Assembly (NCBI GenBank): GCA_028284145.1
Contig: JANQSH010000093.1
Span: 1-64,000, forward strand
Direction of reading: 5' to 3'
Length of the DNA: 64,000 bases
Origin: Planctomycetaceae bacterium
GTDB taxonomy: Bacteria; Planctomycetota; Planctomycetia; Planctomycetales; Planctomycetaceae
The notes below the pieces were generated by a model. The model ran no database searches, was not told where the DNA came from, and was given only the letters and a program-made list of their open reading frames with translations. The position numbers were made by a program, and so were the translations under genes. How positions within the stretch are numbered: the stretch's first letter is position 1; each line of letters opens with the position of its first letter. Positions 47,700 through 57,041 of this stretch are shown one piece after another.

Positions 47700-48824
47700 T
47701 TGAATTCCACCTTCTTTGATTTTGAACTCATCACGACGGACGATGCGACGGGGGCGCGACTTGGCCGCATCACCACGCCACACAGTACGGTCGATACGCC
47801 TGCCTTTATGCCGGTCGGCACACTTGGTGCGGTGAAGGGCATTTTGCCGGATCAGTTGCGCGACGTCGGTGTGCAGATGGTCCTTTCCAACACCTATCAT
47901 CTGGCATTGCGTCCCGGGGCAGGCGTGGTCGAAGAATTGGGCGGATTGCATGGTTTCATGGATTGGTCGGGACCGATTCTCACCGACAGTGGCGGCTTTC
48001 AGGTCTTCAGTCTCGCACAATTGATGAAACTTGATGATGCCGGAGTGGTGTTCAAGTCGCACATTGACGGCAGCACGCTGGAATTGACGCCAGAATCGGC
48101 GATGCGGATTCAGGAACAACTCGGGGCTGATATCATCATGTGTCTGGATGAATGTCCTGCTCTCCCCTGCGAACGGGAAAAGATGATCGATGCGGTTGAT
48201 CGGACAACGCGCTGGGCTGCGAGGTGCCGCGATGCGCATGCACGTGGTGATCAGGCGTTATTCGGAATTGTACAGGGGGGCGTTGATGCCGGGATGCGCG
48301 AGCGATCTGCCTCCGGATTATTGCCGCTTGAATTCCCGGGCTATGCGATCGGTGGTTTGAGCGTGGGAGAATCGCCAGTCGATATGTATCGGACGCTCGA
48401 CTTCACTGTTCCGATGTTGCCGTCTGACAAACCTCGCTATCTGATGGGCGTCGGCCGACCAGAAGATTTGGTCGAAGCTGTTTGTCGCGGAGTCGACATG
48501 TTTGACTGCGTGATGCCGACGCGAAACGGCCGGAACGCATCCGCATTTACCAGTGCCGGGAGAGTCCGTTTGCGGAACAAGGCCCATCAGAGGGATGAAA
48601 GACCGCTCGATCCCGAATGCGAGTGCCTGGTTTGCCGGCGTTACAGCCGGGCCTATTTGCGGCATTTGTTCATCGCGGGGGAAATGCTGGGGCCGATTCT
48701 GGTTTCCCTGCACAACATTGCATTTTATCAACGATTGCTGCGGGACTTACGAACAGCAATTGCGGCCGGAGAAGTGACCATGTTTCGATCTGACCGCCTT
48801 GCCCGCTGGTCGAAGTCCGCCTGA
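47700..48824 (+). CDS. tgt: tRNA-guanine transglycosylase (queuine/preQ1)
   Basis: A 374-residue TIM-barrel enzyme that swaps guanine 34 of Asp, Asn, His and Tyr tRNAs for preQ1. Catalytic Asp residues are visible in DSGGFQVFS (general acid/base) and [10 protein letters not shown] (nucleophile). The zinc site is C-x-C-x2-C plus His in the [18 protein letters not shown] region. Full length. It has a TTG start. Gene order tgt-yajC-secDF is common in bacteria; here a 400-bp gap separates tgt from yajC. Confidence 0.95.
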   Translation: MNSTFFDFELITTDDATGARLGRITTPHSTVDTPAFMPVGTLGAVKGILPDQLRDVGVQMVLSNTYHLALRPGAGVVEELGGLHGFMDWSGPILTDSGGFQVFSLAQLMKLDDAGVVFKSHIDGSTLELTPESAMRIQEQLGADIIMCLDECPALPCEREKMIDAVDRTTRWAARCRDAHARGDQALFGIVQGGVDAGMRERSASGLLPLEFPGYAIGGLSVGESPVDMYRTLDFTVPMLPSDKPRYLMGVGRPEDLVEAVCRGVDMFDCVMPTRNGRNASAFTSAGRVRLRNKAHQRDERPLDPECECLVCRRYSRAYLRHLFIAGEMLGPILVSLHNIAFYQRLLRDLRTAIAAGEVTMFRSDRLARWSKSA

Positions 48825-49227
48825 ATCCTTTTTCGCTTTATGCAGGGCTACGAAGAACCTTTCTTCGCATGTGAGCATCAATTCCCACATGTCGGATACA
48901 TTGCAGGATTGGGAGGATCGCTCTAAGATACGCGGCTACGCTTTTTCGGAAGGGTCTCGAAGACTACGGGATTTGTGGCGAATATCCGGGCAGCCTTTCC
49001 ATCGCTGAAAGCGTATGATCCTGAATCGAGAACACGGCTCCGGCCTCCTTGGGCACCGTAAGGCATTTCTGCAAAAACAGTTACGGCATGCCTTGAGTAT
49101 CAGGATGATCAGAATGCCGCCATTCGGGGCGACCTGATTTTCGACGCCGCAAAATCGGTATTGACGTAAGTGCAGTTATTTTATTTAGTTGAGGCGTCAT
49201 TGCCTCGGCCAGGTACCCGGAATTCAC
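48825..49227. other. Gap between tgt and yajC
   Basis: 403 bp. It contains a weak CGAAGA-N5-TCTTCG hairpin about 25 nt after tgt and presumably the yajC-secDF promoter. I see no gene and no convincing promoter match. Confidence 0.35.
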
Positions 49228-49593
49228 ATGCTCGATCTTCTTCTTCCCTTTGTGTTGCTGGCGCAGGAACAGCAGAAACAACAGCAACCGGGCAACCCGC
49301 TCATGACACTGTTGATGCCGATGATTGTCATCGGCGTGTTGTGGTATTTCATGTTGCTGAGACCACAACAGAAAGAGCGGTCCCGCCGGCAGGATTTGCT
49401 CAATCAACTGAAGAAGAACGACAAAATTGTGACCATCGGCGGCATCAAAGGAACGGTCGCGAGCATCTCCGAAGATGGTGAGGAGGTCACGATCAAGGTT
49501 GATGACAACACACGAATTCGCATGTTGCGAAACAGCATACAGACAGTGGAATCAAAAGAAAAACCTTCTGAATCACAGGACGAAAACAAATGA
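49228..49593 (+). CDS. yajC: Preprotein translocase subunit YajC
   Basis: 121 residues. A short N-terminal hydrophobic stretch, a Gln-rich turn (QEQQKQQQPGN) and one transmembrane helix (LMTLLMPMIVIGVLWYFMLL) lead into the conserved RPQQKERSRRQ and the DKIVTIGGIKGTVASI domain. It is an inner-membrane accessory of SecDF-YidC. The start is ATG 49,228; the frame extends to 49,189, but the extra residues are not family-like. secDF starts on an ATGA overlap at 49,590. Confidence 0.93.
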   Translation: MLDLLLPFVLLAQEQQKQQQPGNPLMTLLMPMIVIGVLWYFMLLRPQQKERSRRQDLLNQLKKNDKIVTIGGIKGTVASISEDGEEVTIKVDDNTRIRMLRNSIQTVESKEKPSESQDENK

Positions 49594-52500
49594 GCTGGCA
49601 AGAGGCGCTTTGCGTCATTGGCATCGTTTTCATTTTGCCTTTTGTGTTGGGTGTCGGCATCGCTCGGGCGCTCAAATTGAAAGACACGTCAACCCGAATT
49701 GGCGTTGTGCTGATGGCGTTATTACTGGGGTTGACCCCGTTCGCCTGGCAGCAATACCAGGGCAGGAGTTGGGACGAAGCTATCAAACGGGGGATTGATC
49801 TGGCTGGCGGTACGAACATGGTCTTCCAGGTTCGCTTTGACCAGACAGAGAAGGATATCACCGACAAAGGTGCGGTGATGGACAAAATGGTCGCTTCAGT
49901 CATGCGTCGTCTCGACCCGGCCAACCAGGAACAGATCACCGTTCGGCGCGTGGGTGATGATCGTATCGAGGTGATTATTCCCGGTGCTGACCAGCAAACT
50001 GTAGATGAGAAGAAGGCGCTGATTTCCAAGCTCGGTTCGCTTGAGTTCGCTGTGCTGGCGAATCAACGCAAGGCAGAGCATCGTGGCCTCATCACCCGGG
50101 CGCAAAATGTTGAAACCAACGTGATTGAAGATATGCCCGATGGCAGCAAACGGGTCGCTGCAAGCTGGCGTCCTGTCGGCGCGGGGCAGAAGGTTGTCGA
50201 TGGAAAAACAGAAACCTATCGCAAGGATGTCGAGACATACGGGCAAGTTGAGTGGCGGGAACGGCAAATTGATGGTGAATCAGTCAAGCAGTTTCTGGTT
50301 GTGTTCGAACCAGAAGGACGGCGCGTAACCGGGAAGTACCTGGCCTCCGCTCGGCCCGGACAGGATCAGGCCGGCAAGTTGACGGTTGACTTCACCTTTA
50401 CCCAGAAGGGAGGCAACCTCTTCACCGACCTGACCAACAAATACAAGCCAGAACGAGATGGTTTTAAGCATCGCCTGGCTGTTCTGCTGGATGGCGAAAT
50501 TCACTCCGCACCGCAGATTAACGACGTGATCGGTTCCCGCGGGCAGATCTCCGGTGACTTCTCGATGGCGGAGATTAACGAATTGATCGCCGTATTGAAT
50601 GCCGGTGCATTGGAAGTGCCAATTGATCGCGAACCAATTAACGAGTTCACCGTCGGCCCGACTTTGGCAGAAGACGTTCAACAAAAGGGGATGTTCGCAA
50701 TTGCCCTGGCGATGGGTGTCGTCCTCGTCTTTATGATTGGGTATTACCTCTTTTCTGGTGTGGTGGCAGACCTGTGTCTGCTGCTGAACCTCGTCCTTGT
50801 GATGGGAACGATGGCGTTGATCAACGCCACCTTCACGCTGCCGGGGCTGGCGGGGATTGTGCTGACAATCGGTATGGCGGTTGACGCCAATGTGCTGATC
50901 TTTGAGCGCATTCGGGAGGAGCTGAATCGTGGTTCCAGCCTGCGGATGGCGATTCAGAACGGGTTTGGCCGGGCCTTTACCACCATCGTCGATGCCAACG
51001 TCACCACGTTGATTACAGCGATCGTGCTGTACATGATCGGCACAGATCAGGTTCGTGGTTTCGCGGTGACTCTGTTCATCGGGATTGTGATGAGTATGTT
51101 CTCCGCTCTTTTCTTCGGGCGGCTTCTGTTTGACATCTTTGAACGCAAACGCTGGATTACCAGCCTGAAGATGTTCTCCATCGTCGGGCAGACGAAATGG
51201 AATTTCCTCGGCAAGCAGAAAATTGCCGCGATCATTTCCGTCGCTTTGATTGCAACCGGACTGGCAACGCTCGTCAGTCGTGGTGAAGACAATCTCGATA
51301 TTGACTTTACCGGCGGGACGATGGTGACATTCGAGTTTACCGAACCTCACCCCACGCCAATCGTGGAAGAAAAGCTGGAAGCGAAATTTATCGATGGTGT
51401 TGATCTCGTGAAACTGGTTCGGCCAGGCACAGATGCATCAGCGGACAGTACTCAGTTCCGCATGCGAACCAAGTTGAGCGATGCCGACCTGGAAGGCGAC
51501 CAGACCGTGGCCAAACTTGTCGCCGAATCGTTTGAAGGTTCCAGCTTCAACCTGCGGCGCGTGACGATGTCGCAAGGCGAGGTCGACAAGATCGAACAAC
51601 CGGAACCTGGCAGCGCCGAAACAGTCGAAGCGGAATATATCGGTGGTCACGCGGTGAACGTCAAGTTCGTTGATTCTCTCAAAGCGGACGCTTCGGCGAC
51701 GGCGGAAGTCGAAACCGAAAAGACGACAGATGACACTGCCGATGGTGACACGCCCGCAAAGAAGGACGGCAAAGCGGTAGTGAAACTCGCCACTGCGAAG
51801 GATTACATCGCCGGTGCTTTGGGCAAAATCACTGACGAAAATGGGAATCCGAAATATCCCGATCCACTGACGTTGCTGACGGCTGAATACATCACCAGTT
51901 GGGGACTCGAAGAGGTGAGTGGCGACAAGTTTCGCATGACCGAAATGCAGATCGCCGCCACACCTGCCGTCTCTTTGGACGATCTGACCGCCGCTTTGAA
52001 TGAAATGCAGACGCGACTCAACAACGAGCCGTTGTTCGATGAAGTCAACTCGTTTGACAAGGCGGTTGCCGGCGAAATGCAGCAATCGGCTCTGATGGCC
52101 ATGCTCTTCTCGCTGCTGGCGATCATCGGCTACATCTGGTTCCGTTTCCAGCGGATCACCTTCGGACTGGCCGCTGTGGTCGCGTTGGTTCACGATGTGC
52201 TGATCGTCGTCGGGATGGTGGCGGTTGCTTCGTTGCTGAGTGCCACGGCACTCGGCCAGGCACTCGACCTGTACGATTTCAAAATCAATCTCGCAATGAT
52301 CGCAGCGTTTCTGACGATCGTCGGTTATTCACTCAACGACACGATCGTTGTCTTCGACCGCATTCGCGAAGTGCGTGGAAAGAACCCGTCGTTGACGTTC
52401 GACATGGTCAACCTCAGCCTGAATCAGACTCTCGCCCGGACGTTGTTGACGTCGTTGACGACGTTCATCGTCGTCGGCATTTTGTATGCCTTTGGTGGCG

Positions 52501-52670
52501 AAGGGATTCATGGATTTGCTTTCTGTCTGGTTCTGGGGGTGATTGTCGGGACATACAGTTCCATTTACATTGCCAGCCCGACGTTGTTGTGGTTGATGAA
52601 CCGCGACACGGCAAATTCGGGTAACCTGACCCCGCAATCCAGCCCGACAAAAACTGCCGCCGCGGGATAG
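49590..52670 (+). CDS. secDF: Fused protein translocase SecDF
   Basis: 1,026 residues, SecD and SecF in one chain. It uses the proton gradient to pull exported proteins across the inner membrane. The SecD periplasmic start (GIDLAGGTNMVFQ) lies near residue 66, SecD's TMs 2-6 near 365-520, the SecF periplasmic start (IDFTGGTMVTFEF) near 570 and SecF's later TMs near 830-1,010, with the D-x-N-V and FDRIREV segments conserved. The SecF periplasmic region is about 260 residues, much longer than the usual 100 or so, and includes an acidic, Thr/Lys-rich low-complexity part. It is coupled to yajC by ATGA. Confidence 0.95.
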   Translation: MSWQEALCVIGIVFILPFVLGVGIARALKLKDTSTRIGVVLMALLLGLTPFAWQQYQGRSWDEAIKRGIDLAGGTNMVFQVRFDQTEKDITDKGAVMDKMVASVMRRLDPANQEQITVRRVGDDRIEVIIPGADQQTVDEKKALISKLGSLEFAVLANQRKAEHRGLITRAQNVETNVIEDMPDGSKRVAASWRPVGAGQKVVDGKTETYRKDVETYGQVEWRERQIDGESVKQFLVVFEPEGRRVTGKYLASARPGQDQAGKLTVDFTFTQKGGNLFTDLTNKYKPERDGFKHRLAVLLDGEIHSAPQINDVIGSRGQISGDFSMAEINELIAVLNAGALEVPIDREPINEFTVGPTLAEDVQQKGMFAIALAMGVVLVFMIGYYLFSGVVADLCLLLNLVLVMGTMALINATFTLPGLAGIVLTIGMAVDANVLIFERIREELNRGSSLRMAIQNGFGRAFTTIVDANVTTLITAIVLYMIGTDQVRGFAVTLFIGIVMSMFSALFFGRLLFDIFERKRWITSLKMFSIVGQTKWNFLGKQKIAAIISVALIATGLATLVSRGEDNLDIDFTGGTMVTFEFTEPHPTPIVEEKLEAKFIDGVDLVKLVRPGTDASADSTQFRMRTKLSDADLEGDQTVAKLVAESFEGSSFNLRRVTMSQGEVDKIEQPEPGSAETVEAEYIGGHAVNVKFVDSLKADASATAEVETEKTTDDTADGDTPAKKDGKAVVKLATAKDYIAGALGKITDENGNPKYPDPLTLLTAEYITSWGLEEVSGDKFRMTEMQIAATPAVSLDDLTAALNEMQTRLNNEPLFDEVNSFDKAVAGEMQQSALMAMLFSLLAIIGYIWFRFQRITFGLAAVVALVHDVLIVVGMVAVASLLSATALGQALDLYDFKINLAMIAAFLTIVGYSLNDTIVVFDRIREVRGKNPSLTFDMVNLSLNQTLARTLLTSLTTFIVVGILYAFGGEGIHGFAFCLVLGVIVGTYSSIYIASPTLLWLMNRDTANSGNLTPQSSPTKTAAAG

Positions 52671-52696
52671 ACAAAAATCCACCTGTTAAATTTGTC

Positions 52697-52733
52697 AGGC
52701 GTATCCCTGTTCCGACGAGGGCACGCCTTTCCT
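52697..52733 (+). terminator. Probable terminator after secDF
   Basis: AGGCGT-N2-CCCT-N8-AGGG-N-ACGCCT forms a stem with an inner bulge, followed by TTCCTGTT, 27 nt after the secDF stop. The U-run is poor. Confidence 0.5.
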
Positions 52734-52919
52734 GTTGGACTTTCCCATTGGGAGAACCAGTGGCATAAGGCGTGACATCATCGAAATGGGTAATAAGTAA
52801 ACAGATTCAAGTCATACCCGCGCAGGCAGAAATCCACGCCTCTGATGAATCGTTTTGCGTTCTCGACAGACGTGCCTGAAATGAAATGATCCATTTCAGA
52901 GTTCTGTTGGCAGGCCATC

Positions 52920-53393
52920 ATGTTCAGTATACCTGTTTTCATCATACTTGGCATTCTTTTCGTCGTTGCCATTGCACTCTTCGTTGCGCGCAAGCCGCTG
53001 CAGAACCAGCTGCAGAAGAAGCAGAGCGGCGAAGCGATCGAACAATTTCGCATCCAGCGCGAATATCTGGAGGCACGCTTTTTTGACATGGCCAGCTCGC
53101 TTGGTAAACCGCGCGGGTTACGTTGGATCGAATGCGACTGGCAGCCGGAAGTCACCTATGCCCGCGATAAACAGTCAGGCATGTTAACTGCCTTTGCTGC
53201 GGTCAACATTCGATTTGAAGCGATCGAAGGGGGTGACATGGAAGATGTCGAAGCGGTTGGACTGATCCGCGATGCCGCTGCCGTGTTCCATTTTCAGAAT
53301 GGTGCCTGGGGAACAGGAGGCCGCGCGCTATTCAACATGAACCCGCAAGACGCTATCACCCGGTTGGAAAACCAGTACCAGCCGGTCGGATGA
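52920..53393 (+). CDS. Hypothetical membrane-anchored protein
   Basis: 157 residues, family not recognised. One N-terminal transmembrane helix (about 3-23) is followed by a basic, probably coiled stretch (KPLQNQLQKKQSGEAIEQFRIQREYLEARFFDMA) and a small alpha/beta domain with RGLRWIECDW, ARDKQSGMLTAFAAVNIRFEA and RDAAAVFHFQNGAWGTGGRALFNM. The fold suggests a compact cytoplasmic or periplasmic domain tied to the membrane. It lies between secDF and repeat copy E; no operon partner. Conservation next to secDF in other planctomycetes would be the thing to look for. Confidence 0.65.
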   Translation: MFSIPVFIILGILFVVAIALFVARKPLQNQLQKKQSGEAIEQFRIQREYLEARFFDMASSLGKPRGLRWIECDWQPEVTYARDKQSGMLTAFAAVNIRFEAIEGGDMEDVEAVGLIRDAAAVFHFQNGAWGTGGRALFNMNPQDAITRLENQYQPVG

Positions 53394-53694
53394 ATACCGA
53401 ACACCAGCATCATGGGATTAGAGCGCATCCGAGATAACCGTAGCGTCATCCGAACGGATATTTCAGTTCCAAATGGTCCGCCAGCCGCTACGATAACTAG
53501 ATGTAGTCTAGCTCAATTTACCTTTTTGTGTAACATCTCTGGCTCGTGGGGGCTTGGTATTTCAGGCTGAAAAACGTCATTCGCGACACGGAAGAGCGTA
53601 ATATGTTCCAAGCCATTTCCGCGCAGGCGGAAACCCAGCATTTCGTCAAATGGATTTTCGTTTTCACAGGAATGACGGAAGTGATGAAGAATCT
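53394..53694. other. Gap holding repeat copy E
   Basis: 301 bp between convergent genes. Besides copy E (53,509-53,610) it shows nothing I can name. Confidence 0.4.
53509..53610 (-). repeat. Dispersed 105-bp TIR element, copy E
   Basis: In reverse orientation: starts TAGCTCAATTTACCTTTTT, contains the GGCTCGTGGGGGC block and ends AGAGCGTAATATGTTCCA. It lies between the convergent hypothetical gene and ilvD. Confidence 0.8.
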
Positions 53695-55377
53695 CTATTC
53701 GTCAGTCACGCAACCTTCGGAAGCACTCTTCACATTCTTGATGTACCTGTACAGCGTTCCTCGGCGGGCCTTGTAGGGTGGGCGTTTCCATCGTGCGGCT
53801 CGGTCAGCCAGTACTTCGTCGGAAAGATCGACATCAATCCGGTTTGACTCGGCATCGATTGTTACCATATCGCCATCTTCAACAATGGCAATCGGTCCAC
53901 CTTCCTGTGCCTCGGGTGTGATGTGGCCCACGATGAAGCCGTGCGATCCGCCGGAAAACCGGCCATCGGTCATTAACGCGACATCGGCACCAAGCCCCGC
54001 CCCCATAATGGCAGATGTCGGAGTGAGCATTTCCGGCATGCCGGGGCCACCTTTGGGACCTTCGTAACGGATGATAATAACATCACCCTTTTGGATTTTC
54101 CCCTCTTCGAGCGCTTTGAGCATGTCTTCTTCAGCGTCGAAGCAGCGAGCCGGGCCGGTAAATTTGAGCCCCTCCTTCCCGGTGATTTTCGCAACCGCGC
54201 CATCTGGTGCAAGATTTCCACGCAAAATCTGCAAGTGACCAGAGGGTTTGATTGGGTTGGCGGGCGAGAAGACGATTTCCTGGCCTTCTGCCAGCCCGGG
54301 CAAGTCAGCCACGTTTTCGGCCAGTGTTTTTCCAGTGACTGTCAGGCAATTACCATTCATGTAGCCTTCGGCCAGCAGGAACTTGATGACCGCCGGTGTG
54401 CCACCGATTCCCTGCAGGTCCTCCATCACATACTTGCCGCTTGGTTTGAAGTCGGCCAGTAGAGGAACCGAATCGCTGACACTCTGGAAATCATCGATCG
54501 TCAGGTCCACCTCGACCGACCGGGCCATGGCGATCAAATGCAACACCGCATTGGTTGACCCTCCCAAGGCCATGATGATGACCATCGCATTTTCAAAGGC
54601 TTCGCGCGTCATAATGTCGCGCGGTTTGATATCCTTTTCCAACAGCGTGCGAATGGCCGCGCCGGAATCAAAACACTCCTTCAGCTTGGCATCGTCCTCA
54701 GCAGGAATCGACGAACTGTAAGGCAGGCTCATACCGAGTGCTTCGATGGCTGAGGCCATCGTGTTTGCAGTGTACATTCCGCCGCAGGCACCGGCACCGG
54801 GGCAACTTTTCTGCACAATTTCCTGTCGCGTTTCGTCATCAATCGCACCGGAGAGGTATTCCCCATAAGACTGGAACGCGGAAACAATGTCGAGTTTGTC
54901 TCGACCAGCTCCGCATCCCGCTTTGATCGTGCCGCCGTAAACCATAATCGAAGGACGGTTCAGTCGGCCCATCGCGATCACGCAACCGGGCATGTTTTTG
55001 TCACAGCCGGGCAATGAAATGTTGGCATCGTACCACTGAGCCCCCATCACGGTTTCGATCGAATCGGCGATCAGGTCGCGCGACTGCAGCGAGAAGGACA
55101 TTCCCTCAGTTCCCATCGAAATCCCATCGCTGACGCCGATGGTGTTGAACCGCATACCCTGCAGACCGGCTGTGTCGACACCCTCTTTGACCTTCGCCGC
55201 AAGGTCGTTGAGGTGCATGTTGCAGGAATTCCCCTCGTACCACATGCTGGAAATGCCGACCTGAGCCTTGTTCATGTCCTCCGGTGTCATGCCGGTGGCG
55301 TACAACATTGCCTGGGAAGCCCCCTGTGAAGGGGGTTGCGTGATGCGGGAACTGATTTTGTTGAGTTGGTTCGTCAT
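53695..55377 (-). CDS. ilvD: Dihydroxy-acid dehydratase
   Basis: A 560-residue iron-sulfur dehydratase that makes the keto acids of valine and isoleucine. Cluster cysteines are in GCDKNMPGC and [15 protein letters not shown]; the active-site [12 protein letters not shown] and PSIMVYGG segments and the C-terminal [12 protein letters not shown] and GHITPEA are all present. Length is typical of the shorter IlvD group. It complements ilvE at 36,886-37,749. Its upstream region (55,378-55,696) is long and ends in repeat copy D; no leader peptide or attenuator was recognised. Confidence 0.96.
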   Translation of the reverse strand: MTNQLNKISSRITQPPSQGASQAMLYATGMTPEDMNKAQVGISSMWYEGNSCNMHLNDLAAKVKEGVDTAGLQGMRFNTIGVSDGISMGTEGMSFSLQSRDLIADSIETVMGAQWYDANISLPGCDKNMPGCVIAMGRLNRPSIMVYGGTIKAGCGAGRDKLDIVSAFQSYGEYLSGAIDDETRQEIVQKSCPGAGACGGMYTANTMASAIEALGMSLPYSSSIPAEDDAKLKECFDSGAAIRTLLEKDIKPRDIMTREAFENAMVIIMALGGSTNAVLHLIAMARSVEVDLTIDDFQSVSDSVPLLADFKPSGKYVMEDLQGIGGTPAVIKFLLAEGYMNGNCLTVTGKTLAENVADLPGLAEGQEIVFSPANPIKPSGHLQILRGNLAPDGAVAKITGKEGLKFTGPARCFDAEEDMLKALEEGKIQKGDVIIIRYEGPKGGPGMPEMLTPTSAIMGAGLGADVALMTDGRFSGGSHGFIVGHITPEAQEGGPIAIVEDGDMVTIDAESNRIDVDLSDEVLADRAARWKRPPYKARRGTLYRYIKNVKSASEGCVTDE

Positions 55378-55962
55378 GGTCGTCTCAATCGATTCTCTAT
55401 CAACAGGCGGAGTTCTGTTTCTGCTCCGCGATATTCAGGGTGGCAATCCACTCGTTCGCCGTATCAACCATCATTTTCAATTCGCTGGCCAGCTTTGAAA
55501 ACGGCTTTAACAGGGCTTTTTCTCATTGTTTCGAGCCAGTCCGATGGACTTTTATCTGTGGCGGCTTACGCCCCATCTGAAACGATAACAGCCGATCGAA
55601 AGACGCCACGCTTATCCGTTTGCCGCTATATTCCTGCAGTATTTACAGTTCATAGACAATGCGTTACACACCGCGGTATGCTGGTCAGCTGTTTTTTAGA
55701 ACAGTTTACTTTTTGGCGTGATGGCCCTGGCTCGTTGAGGAGCCTGTGTTTGTTGGCCAAACAACGCTCATCGCGCCACAGAAGAGCGTAATATGCTCTA
55801 AGAGTTGGCAATTTCGTAAGGTGAATACATCGGACGAACGCACTCTCGATCCTACAGCATAACGGGAGAAACCATTATCTGCGACCGTTGCCGGCTGCCA
55901 GGAAGAGCAGCCGTGCAAATCGGGGGGTTGTCCCAATTGGGTCACTCCGCAAGAATGGAGCC
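55378..55962. other. Divergent region between ilvD and the prenyltransferase-repeat gene
   Basis: 585 bp containing repeat copy D (55,697-55,800). It should carry the promoters of ilvD (minus) and of the downstream secreted-protein pair (plus). No riboswitch or attenuator recognised. Confidence 0.4.
55697..55800 (-). repeat. Dispersed 105-bp TIR element, copy D
   Basis: In reverse orientation: starts TAGAACAGTTTACTTTTTG, contains GGCTCGTTGAGG and TTGGCCAAACAACG, and ends AGAGCGTAATATGCTCTA. It lies 163 nt upstream of the next gene's start. Confidence 0.85.
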
Positions 55963-57027
55963 ATGGTGATATACAGCCGATTTTTCGTTTGCCTGCTGAG
56001 TTTGGCCCTCATTGTGTGCCAACTCCCCTTTCCAACCGCTATCGCGCAGGAAGAGCGAGAGACCCAGCGCGACATCAAAATCCGCAAGTTGACGCCGAAA
56101 ACTCGGCTTTCACTGCAACGAGGGCTGGAATTTCTCGCAAGCCGTCAGCATGATGATGGATCGTTCGGGTCCGGCAGCCGGTTTCGCCGAAACGTCGCCG
56201 TCACCGCGCTCAGTGGCATGGCCTTTCTTTCCGCCGGTCACACGCCCGGAAGAGGAAAATACGGAAAGAATGTCCAGAAGGCGGTCAATTTCATTCTCTC
56301 TCGCTGCCAACCGAATGGTTACATCATCGACGAACCGAGTAAAAGCCACGGGCCGATGTACGGTCACGGTTTCGCGACGTTGTTTCTGACACAGGTCTAC
56401 GGCATGGCGTCCAACAAAGATCTGCGTGACAAACTGGCCAAAGCGGTCACTTTGATTGTCAATTCGCAGACGGATGATGGTGGTTGGCGGTACTACCCCG
56501 AACCGATCGATGAAGATGTTTCGGTAACGGTCTGTCAGGTTATGGCACTCCGAGCCGCGCGCAATTGTGGCATCTTTGTTCCCAAAGAGACCGTCGACCG
56601 CTGCATGGAGTACATTAAAAAGTGCCAGAACCCCGATGGAGGATTTCGGTATCAATTGACCCGCACCGCGGTCAGCGAATTCCCTCGTTCCGCCGCCGGA
56701 ACCGTCGCGCTGTACAGCGGCGGAATCTATCAGGGGGAAGCAGTGGAAAAGAGCCTCGTCTATCTGCTGCGGCACATTCCCCAAAACCAGCGATTCGGTT
56801 TTCAGCAACACTACTTTTACGGCCATTATTATGGTGTGCAGGCGATGTGGCACGCTGGGGGGAAGTATTGGGATCAATGGTATCCGGCGATTGAACGGGA
56901 GTTGATCAACCGGCAAATGCCAACCGGCGGCTGGTCATCGACACAGATCTGCGTGGAGTACGGCACGGCGATGGCGTGTCTTGTGCTGCAAATGCCCGAG
57001 AACTCTCTCCCGATTTTCCAGCGCTAA
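55963..57027 (+). CDS. Secreted prenyltransferase/squalene-oxidase-repeat protein
   Basis: 354 residues after choosing the ATG at 55,963, which gives a clean signal peptide (YSRFFVCLLSLALIVCQL, cleavage around AIAQ). The mature protein is an alpha/alpha toroid with repeats carrying D-x-D-G or P-D-G-G-F/W turns: HDDGSFG, QTDDGGWRYYP, NPDGGFRYQ and MPTGGWSS, the hallmark of the prenyltransferase/squalene-oxidase repeat. These secreted versions are frequent in planctomycetes and have no proven function; they are unlikely to be terpene cyclases because no catalytic D-x-D-D is seen. The NPCBM gene starts 14 nt downstream, so the two are probably co-transcribed. Confidence 0.83.
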   Translation: MVIYSRFFVCLLSLALIVCQLPFPTAIAQEERETQRDIKIRKLTPKTRLSLQRGLEFLASRQHDDGSFGSGSRFRRNVAVTALSGMAFLSAGHTPGRGKYGKNVQKAVNFILSRCQPNGYIIDEPSKSHGPMYGHGFATLFLTQVYGMASNKDLRDKLAKAVTLIVNSQTDDGGWRYYPEPIDEDVSVTVCQVMALRAARNCGIFVPKETVDRCMEYIKKCQNPDGGFRYQLTRTAVSEFPRSAAGTVALYSGGIYQGEAVEKSLVYLLRHIPQNQRFGFQQHYFYGHYYGVQAMWHAGGKYWDQWYPAIERELINRQMPTGGWSSTQICVEYGTAMACLVLQMPENSLPIFQR

Positions 57028-57041
57028 GTGAGTCAACCACC

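Noticed and set aside
50280-51350. Minus-strand frame of 356 codons
   Set aside because: Lies wholly antisense to the well-supported secDF gene, and its translation is rich in His/Arg/Gln with no recognisable motif.
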